A stretch of 20,490 nt of DNA from JAUYQR01 sp031377265 (GTDB lineage: Bacteria; Pseudomonadota; Alphaproteobacteria; Rhodobacterales; Rhodobacteraceae), in contig NZ_JANMET010000086.1 in assembly GCF_031377265.1 (NCBI RefSeq), positions 1-20,490 on the forward strand. The letters are read 5' to 3'. The notes below the pieces were generated by a model. The model was not told the origin of the DNA, did no database searches, and saw nothing but the letters and a program-made list of their open reading frames with translations. Shown here one piece after another: positions 16,429 through 20,490 of this stretch. Position 1 is the first letter of the stretch. Every line of letters starts with the position of its first letter. The position numbers and the translations under genes are program-made.

Positions 16429-17082
16429 ATGATACACGCAAAGGCATCCGCGATGGCCGTTGCCCTTTCGCTTGGACTGATCACCCCGGCACAGGCCGAG
16501 GATTGGACCGGCACCTACCTCACCTTCGGCCTCAGTTCAGCGTCCACCGACCTGCATACCCGATCAACCGGGGCCAGTTTCCCGGCAGGTAGCACCGACG
16601 ACATTGCCCCCTTTGCCGCCGTTGGCCATGATTGGGCACGTGGCAACCTGACATTTGGCGTTGTCGCCGATATCGACCTGACGGGGGTTGCTGGGTACGA
16701 CGCCGATCTGGTGACCTCCGGCAAGGGCTTTTACGGTGAATCCGATTGGTTTGCCACGTTCCGGGGCCGGGTCGGCGCGCCGGTCAACGACAAGCTGCAT
16801 GTCTTCGCCAGCGGCGGTATCGCGGTCACGCGGGCAGGCGGGACCAACGTCGCCCTTTTCGGCAGTAACAACTCCGACATGCAGTTGCTTACGGGAGCAG
16901 CGGTCGGTCTGGGGATGGAATACGCGCTGCCTGCAGGGGGCCATCTGTCGATTGAGTATCTCTATGCCGATTTCGGCCGATCTGACGAGATTGCGGCGCC
17001 GCCATCGCCCTTCGTGGCCCCTCCGGGCACGGTCGAACCGATCATCAGTACGGTCCGCGTCGGCTATACCCTGCGGTTCTAG
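16429..17082 (+). CDS. Outer-membrane beta-barrel protein (porin-like, Omp25/OmpA-barrel type)
   Basis: A 217-residue protein with a signal peptide ending TPAQA before EDW (cleavage after residue 23). The mature part alternates short amphipathic strands and loops: TGTYLTFGLSS, GNLTFGVVADIDL, SDWFATFRGRVGAP, LHVFASGGIAVTR, LTGAAVGLGMEYAL and HLSIEYLYADFG. It ends ISTVRVGYTLRF with a C-terminal phenylalanine, the usual signal for barrel insertion. This fits the eight-stranded outer-membrane barrel family common in alphaproteobacteria; the exact role is unknown. A GGGG ribosome binding site lies 5 nt before the ATG. It runs convergent with the following GNAT gene (12-bp gap). Confidence 0.9.
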   Translation: MIHAKASAMAVALSLGLITPAQAEDWTGTYLTFGLSSASTDLHTRSTGASFPAGSTDDIAPFAAVGHDWARGNLTFGVVADIDLTGVAGYDADLVTSGKGFYGESDWFATFRGRVGAPVNDKLHVFASGGIAVTRAGGTNVALFGSNNSDMQLLTGAAVGLGMEYALPAGGHLSIEYLYADFGRSDEIAAPPSPFVAPPGTVEPIISTVRVGYTLRF

Positions 17083-17094
17083 GCCAGCCTACGG

Positions 17095-17664
17095 TCAATA
17101 GGCGCGGCGCAGATCGCCTGGCAACAAGCCGAACAGCACCTGATCCAGCCGCCCGGCCCCGCCGGGCGCACGCACCTGCCCACGCAGATAGCCTTCGCGC
17201 TGAAACCCAAGCCGGTCCAGATGGCGGCACACCGGCAAATTGCCGGCCAGCACCTGCGCCACGATCTTTTCCATCCCGAACCGGCGGAACTGCAAGTCCA
17301 GCAGTGGATATCCCAGCGCGATCATGGCTTTGCGCGCCTGCGGGCCGTTCGGGCCGTTCAGAAACGAGATCCGCGAAATGCGATGCAAGGCGTTGAACTC
17401 GGCGTGGTAAAAGCCGCACAGCCTATCGTCCTGCTTGTCGATCAGTGCCACCAGAAACCGGCTGCGGTTGTCAAAGCCTGCAAGGAACCGCCGCAGGTCC
17501 GGCACGGCCAGCTTTCTGGGCGGCATGTTCAGCGGCCCCACCCGATCAGGGTCGGAAAACCAGTCGGCAATGTCTTGCGTGGCATCGCTCGGGCGCGCAC
17601 TGCGCCCGCGAAACCGGGGCGTGTCGATCAGCACCGGCGGGCCGGATGCGGCATTGGCTGTCAT
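17095..17664 (-). CDS. GNAT-family N-acetyltransferase (RimJ/RimL type)
   Basis: A 189-residue cytoplasmic acetyltransferase of the Acetyltransf_3 type. The start region IDTPRFRGRSARPSDATQDIADWFSD is like RimJ/RimL relatives. The acetyl-CoA binding segment around GPNGPQARKAMIALGYPLLD is followed by the FGMEKIVAQVLAGNLPVCRHLDRLGFQREG block that ends the fold. Substrate unknown; relatives acetylate ribosomal proteins, amino sugars or antibiotics. No strong ribosome binding site is visible upstream of the ATG at 17664. It is the last gene of a minus-strand series, 95 bp after the small secreted protein gene; that gap shows no clear promoter. Confidence 0.88.
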   Translation of the reverse strand: MTANAASGPPVLIDTPRFRGRSARPSDATQDIADWFSDPDRVGPLNMPPRKLAVPDLRRFLAGFDNRSRFLVALIDKQDDRLCGFYHAEFNALHRISRISFLNGPNGPQARKAMIALGYPLLDLQFRRFGMEKIVAQVLAGNLPVCRHLDRLGFQREGYLRGQVRAPGGAGRLDQVLFGLLPGDLRRAY

Positions 17665-17759
17665 AACGTTTGTGGCCTGCGGTCGGGCGATGTGACACCC
17701 TGTCTAATGCGTTCCGGCTTTGCTCTGCAACCGCTGATCGCCCCCCCGGGGCCTTGCTG

Positions 17760-18119
17760 TCAAAGCTCGACTTCGCCGTTCGGGCCGGGCAGAAAATCCG
17801 GCTTCGGTAAAAGGGGCGCATTGCGGCGGATGATGATGTCGCCGTTGGGCAGCATCTCAGGTGCATCATAGTTCTTGAAATTGTCAATCATCGCAATGAG
17901 TTGCTGAAATTTCGGGCCAAGCTCGCGCAGCGCTGGTTCCATTTCGGACAGGGCCTTGCCCATTTCGTCCAGTGTCGGCTCCATCTCGGTCATCAGCCCG
18001 CGCAACACCAGTTTCGCACCTTCCTGCATCAGACTGAAACCCTCGCCGTCAGGCACAGGCTTCACATCCTCCGCCAAGACGGGAGCCGCGATCAGGCAAA
18101 GGGCAAACGCGAGTCTCAT
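17760..18119 (-). CDS. Small secreted helical protein (family often mislabelled AAA+ ATPase)
   Basis: A 119-residue protein with a signal peptide (MRLAFALCLIAAPVLA, cleavage before EDV). The mature part is an amphipathic helical region with a repeated pattern of Glu/Met pairs (MTEMEPTLDEMGKALSEMEP, then ALRELGPKFQQLIAMIDNF), followed by a conserved-looking tail YDAPEMLPNGDIIIRRN. There is no Walker motif, although I recall similar rhodobacterial proteins carrying an AAA+ ATPase label in databases. The start at 18119 begins the signal peptide; a TTG 27 bp upstream is less likely. It is 31 bp after the endonuclease-fold gene, so probably in the same transcript. Function unknown. Confidence 0.85.
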   Translation of the reverse strand: MRLAFALCLIAAPVLAEDVKPVPDGEGFSLMQEGAKLVLRGLMTEMEPTLDEMGKALSEMEPALRELGPKFQQLIAMIDNFKNYDAPEMLPNGDIIIRRNAPLLPKPDFLPGPNGEVEL

Positions 18120-18150
18120 CCCAATAGTATGGGGTCTGACCTGCAAATTT

Positions 18151-19188
18151 TCAACTCACGTTTGGCAAGTCCAACGTCACCGGGAAATGGTCCGAGGCTT
18201 GCAGCAGCGCCTCGCGCAATTCGGGTGCCGCGATGATTGCCGGGTCGTTGAACGGGTGCCAGATGCGCCAGTCGGGCTGGCTGGCGGCCAGATCAGGCGA
18301 CACCATGATGAAATCCAAGAGTGCCTCGAAGAACCGCTTTTGCGGTGCCAGGTAAAAGCGCGCGGTCGTCGGCGCAAAGGCCACCCGGCTTTGCAACGCC
18401 ATCGCGGCGTGCGGGTCATACAGGCGCGGCGCCTCGCCGGTACCCAGTACGATCTCCACCCCGGAATGGCCGAACAGCTTTTCAAACTCGTCGATGCCGG
18501 GACCGTCGTTGAAATCGCCCATCACGATCAGGCTGTCATTGGCGGCCAGATGCCCGTCCACACGCTGGCGCAACCACAGGCACTGCGCCAGTTGCTTGCG
18601 GCGGTTCTCGATCGACAGGCGCAGCATCGCCTCGCGGCCAGCCGCGCCATGCGGGTTCTTCGATTTCGCGTGCACCCCGATCAGTCGCAGCACCGCTCCG
18701 CCGCTCGTGGTAACGGCCAGTTCCAGCGGCGGCTTGGAAAACCGGATGGTCTCAAACACCATGTCTGCATCAAGGTCATAGCGAAAGGTGCCGTCAAAGC
18801 GCGGCGCCTCGGTTGATCCGTGGGTGGTTGAGATTGCCCCCTGCGGATCATGCCGGGCGGTCAGCCGGTCGGGATCGTACAAAAATGCTATTTCCTGTTC
18901 GGTATCGGATGGAAAGCCGATCAGCGCCTTGCGGGCGCGCAGATTAAAGTGGCGGGCAAAGGTCTCCAACGCGCGCGCGGTGGAGCGGTGACCGTTGGTA
19001 TCCGGGGCCTCGATGATCATCACTGCATCGGCGTCCAACCCGGTGAACACCACACCCAACGCCCCCAGCTGTTCCGCGCGACGGGTCTTGTAGCGGGCAG
19101 AGGGTTCGGCATCGGCCAACATCCGGCCCCTGTCATCGAACAGCCCGTTGAACCACTCGACGTTATAGGTCGCCAGCCGCAGCGTCAT
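18151..19188 (-). CDS. Endonuclease/exonuclease/phosphatase-fold protein
   Basis: A 345-residue member of the EEP (DNase I-like) superfamily of metal-dependent phosphodiesterases. It begins with LATYNVEWFN (metal-ligand Asn), then has a Glu in VMIIEAPD, GVHAKSKNP, the catalytic GDFND (224-228) and the terminal SDH (332-334), so the active-site set looks complete. Substrate (nucleic acid, lipid or nucleotide) cannot be told. No signal peptide is visible. The start at 19188 is preferred because its ATGA overlaps the stop of the upstream TerB-DnaJ gene and it begins just before the conserved strand; an extension of 10 codons is possible. The 4-bp overlap implies coupled expression. Confidence 0.92.
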   Translation of the reverse strand: MTLRLATYNVEWFNGLFDDRGRMLADAEPSARYKTRRAEQLGALGVVFTGLDADAVMIIEAPDTNGHRSTARALETFARHFNLRARKALIGFPSDTEQEIAFLYDPDRLTARHDPQGAISTTHGSTEAPRFDGTFRYDLDADMVFETIRFSKPPLELAVTTSGGAVLRLIGVHAKSKNPHGAAGREAMLRLSIENRRKQLAQCLWLRQRVDGHLAANDSLIVMGDFNDGPGIDEFEKLFGHSGVEIVLGTGEAPRLYDPHAAMALQSRVAFAPTTARFYLAPQKRFFEALLDFIMVSPDLAASQPDWRIWHPFNDPAIIAAPELREALLQASDHFPVTLDLPNVS

Positions 19189-19898
19189 GCCGCGCGCCGG
19201 GTCGAGATTTCCTCCCACGCGGCGTTGATGGCGATCAGCCGTCGTTCGGCCAGCTTGACCGCTTCGGCAGGCACGCCGCGCGCGATCATCGCATCGGGAT
19301 GGCTGTCGCGCACTGCTTGCTTCCAGGCGGCGCGCGCCTCGGCAAAGGTCGCGTCATGCGCAATCCCCAGCACATCATGCGGGTCGCGCGCGGCACCTTC
19401 GACGAACCGCGCTCGCAAAGTGGCAAAGCACCGCTCGTCCAGGCCAAAGATCGTCGCGACGCGCGACAGGTAATCATCCTCGCCGGGGTGATAGCTGCCG
19501 TCCGCCATCGCTATGTGGAACAGGCCTTCCAGCAGGTCGATCAGCACATTGCGGTCATCCGCGCACAGTGGCTCATCAGCTTTGCGAAACAGCGCCGAGA
19601 CTTTGCGGGCATAGGCGTCAAACCCCGCCACATCCTGCCGCGCCAGATTGAACACGCGGGCGGCATTCGCTTCTTCGCCTTCGGGAATGGCGAAAACCCG
19701 GCGGAACGCTGACACCTCGTCGCGCGTCACCTGCCCATCGGCCTTGGCCATCTTGGCACCCAGCGCGATCACGGCAATGGTAAATCCGATCGATCTTTCT
19801 GGCGCGGATGCACCGCGCAGCCGGTCAAGAATCGTCGTCAGCCCCTCGCCACTGGCAAGGGCAGACAGCGCGTCGGCAATGCGGGTCCAGATCGACAT
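19185..19898 (-). CDS. TerB-DnaJ domain protein (DjlA-like co-chaperone)
   Basis: A 237-residue protein combining an N-terminal TerB-like helical domain (about 30-150; acidic motifs KADGQVTRDE and MADGSYHPGEDD typical of the fold) with a C-terminal J-domain (about 170-237). The J-domain starts DPHDVLGI and carries the HPD motif (200-202) needed to stimulate DnaK ATPase. This is the DjlA/DjiA architecture, but the N-terminal membrane anchor of enterobacterial DjlA is not obvious, so it may be cytoplasmic. It overlaps the following EEP gene by 4 bp. The C-terminus is shorter than in many DjlA proteins but the J-domain core appears complete. Confidence 0.9.
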   Translation of the reverse strand: MSIWTRIADALSALASGEGLTTILDRLRGASAPERSIGFTIAVIALGAKMAKADGQVTRDEVSAFRRVFAIPEGEEANAARVFNLARQDVAGFDAYARKVSALFRKADEPLCADDRNVLIDLLEGLFHIAMADGSYHPGEDDYLSRVATIFGLDERCFATLRARFVEGAARDPHDVLGIAHDATFAEARAAWKQAVRDSHPDAMIARGVPAEAVKLAERRLIAINAAWEEISTRRAA

Positions 19899-19929
19899 GA
19901 TGGCAGATTACAGCGTGCATCGCACCTTG

Positions 19930-20415
19930 TCAGGAGAGGATTTTCTGCAGCAGCACAAGATCCATGAAACGGCCGAACTTGTAGCCCGCCTCCGGCACCG
20001 TGGCGATCAACCGGTAGCCAAGGGCCGCGTGAAATGCGATGCCCTCGGGGTTCTCGCCCGACACGCCGGCGATCATCTGATGCGCCCCGGCCATGCGCGC
20101 GTGATCCTCGACCGCCCGCATCAGCGCCCGGCCCACGCCCCGGCCATGCGCGTCCGGGGCCAGAACCACTGTATGCTCCATGCAGGTGGCATAGCCGATG
20201 CCGCCGCGAAACTGGCTATAGGTGGCAAAGCCAAGCAGCCCCGCGTCCTCGGCCACAAAAGTCGCGTGGCCCAGCGCGTCGCGATCAAAAATCAACGTGG
20301 CCACGTCTTGCACGGTCTTTTCAACCGCATTGAAGGTGACGGCGGTGTCACGGATCCACGGGTTCCACAGGGTGGCAATTGCCGCTGCGTCTGCGGTGCT
20401 GGCGCGGCGGATCAC
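19930..20415 (-). CDS. GNAT-family N-acetyltransferase (phosphinothricin acetyltransferase-like)
   Basis: A 161-residue acetyltransferase with the PAT/MddA-type pattern: IRRASTADAAAIATLWN at the start, TAVTFNAVEKT, the acetyl-CoA loop APDAHGRGVGRALM, and GIAFHAALGYRLIATVPEAGYKFGRFMDLVL at the end. Relatives acetylate phosphinothricin or methionine sulfoximine and related amino acids; the true substrate here is unknown. The start is GTG, overlapping the stop of the upstream partial gene as GTGA, which supports this start and translational coupling. The next gene, TerB-DnaJ, begins 31 bp downstream. Confidence 0.88.
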   Translation of the reverse strand: MIRRASTADAAAIATLWNPWIRDTAVTFNAVEKTVQDVATLIFDRDALGHATFVAEDAGLLGFATYSQFRGGIGYATCMEHTVVLAPDAHGRGVGRALMRAVEDHARMAGAHQMIAGVSGENPEGIAFHAALGYRLIATVPEAGYKFGRFMDLVLLQKILS

Positions 20416-20490
20416 GTCAGAACCCGCGCCCCGTGTGGAGTGGAAAACGTGGCGCGCATCGCCTTTTGCGGCCCCTGCACGATCACCACG
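20412..20490 (-). CDS. C-terminus of an unidentified gene (5' part outside window)
   Basis: An open frame enters from the window edge and ends at TGA (20414-20412), giving the tail VVIVQGPQKAMRATFSTPHG and ARVLT. It looks coding because its stop forms a GTGA overlap with the GTG start of the GNAT gene and the frame is free of other stops. Twenty-five residues are too few to name the protein. Confidence 0.5.
   Translation of the reverse strand, partial: VVIVQGPQKAMRATFSTPHGARVLT

Noticed and set aside
18142..18147. TGCAAA near the small secreted gene as a further ScfR site
   Set aside because: Only a 6-bp partial match, no paired copy, and inside a likely operon; expected by chance.

Overview
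The window looks like chromosomal DNA of an alphaproteobacterium of the Rhodobacteraceae (the Rhodobacter/Roseobacter group). The evidence is high GC with G/C-ending codons, a choline uptake and oxidation cluster of alphaproteobacterial type, and a propionyl-CoA carboxylase/methylmalonyl-CoA mutase region with an ScfR-family regulator as described in Rhodobacter sphaeroides. Several small secreted or lipoprotein genes typical of this family also occur. No genus can be assigned from the sequence alone. There is no phage, transposon, CRISPR, tRNA or rRNA signature, so this reads as core metabolic chromosome rather than an island.

Layout. (1) 1-5172, choline module. On the minus strand lie choX (binding protein), choW (permease) and choV (ATPase, cut by the window edge). 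They diverge from betI (TetR repressor) and betA (choline dehydrogenase) on the plus strand. The 84 bp between choX and betI carries a near-perfect BetI-type operator that overlaps candidate promoters for both directions, so one repressor can control uptake and oxidation. betB is not in the window. A hairpin with a T-rich tail separates choX from choW. A small YdcH/DUF465 gene follows betA and is preceded by an FNR/CRP-type box.

(2) 5176-8142, regulator and transporter on the minus strand: an ScfR/PccR-type regulator, and upstream of it a Bcr/CflA MFS exporter. TTTGCAAA palindromes occur as a twin site in front of the regulator and as a cluster in front of pccB. This suggests autoregulation plus control of propionate metabolism.

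(3) 8143-16312, propionyl-CoA to succinyl-CoA. In order: pccB, a DUF6497-type lipoprotein, a 43-aa lipoprotein too short for routine ORF calling, an unrecognised acidic 131-aa protein, a glycine-zipper lipoprotein, a strong intrinsic terminator, pccA, a convergent secreted DUF4174 protein, and the methylmalonyl-CoA mutase gene. Methylmalonyl-CoA epimerase is not present here. The terminator ends only 19 bp before pccA, which raises the question of how pccA is transcribed.

(4) 16313-20490. An outer-membrane beta-barrel gene on the plus strand is followed by a minus-strand run (written in transcription order): the C-terminus of an unidentified gene, a PAT-like GNAT, a TerB-DnaJ protein, an endonuclease/exonuclease/phosphatase-fold protein, a small secreted protein and a second GNAT. 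Several of these overlap by 4 bp (GTGA/ATGA), implying translational coupling.

I found no clear novel multi-gene system such as a defence or biosynthetic locus. The points most worth checking are regulatory structures (TTTGCAAA sites, the terminator in front of pccA, a hairpin over a ribosome binding site, the FNR box) and the unexplained set of small lipoproteins between pccB and pccA.
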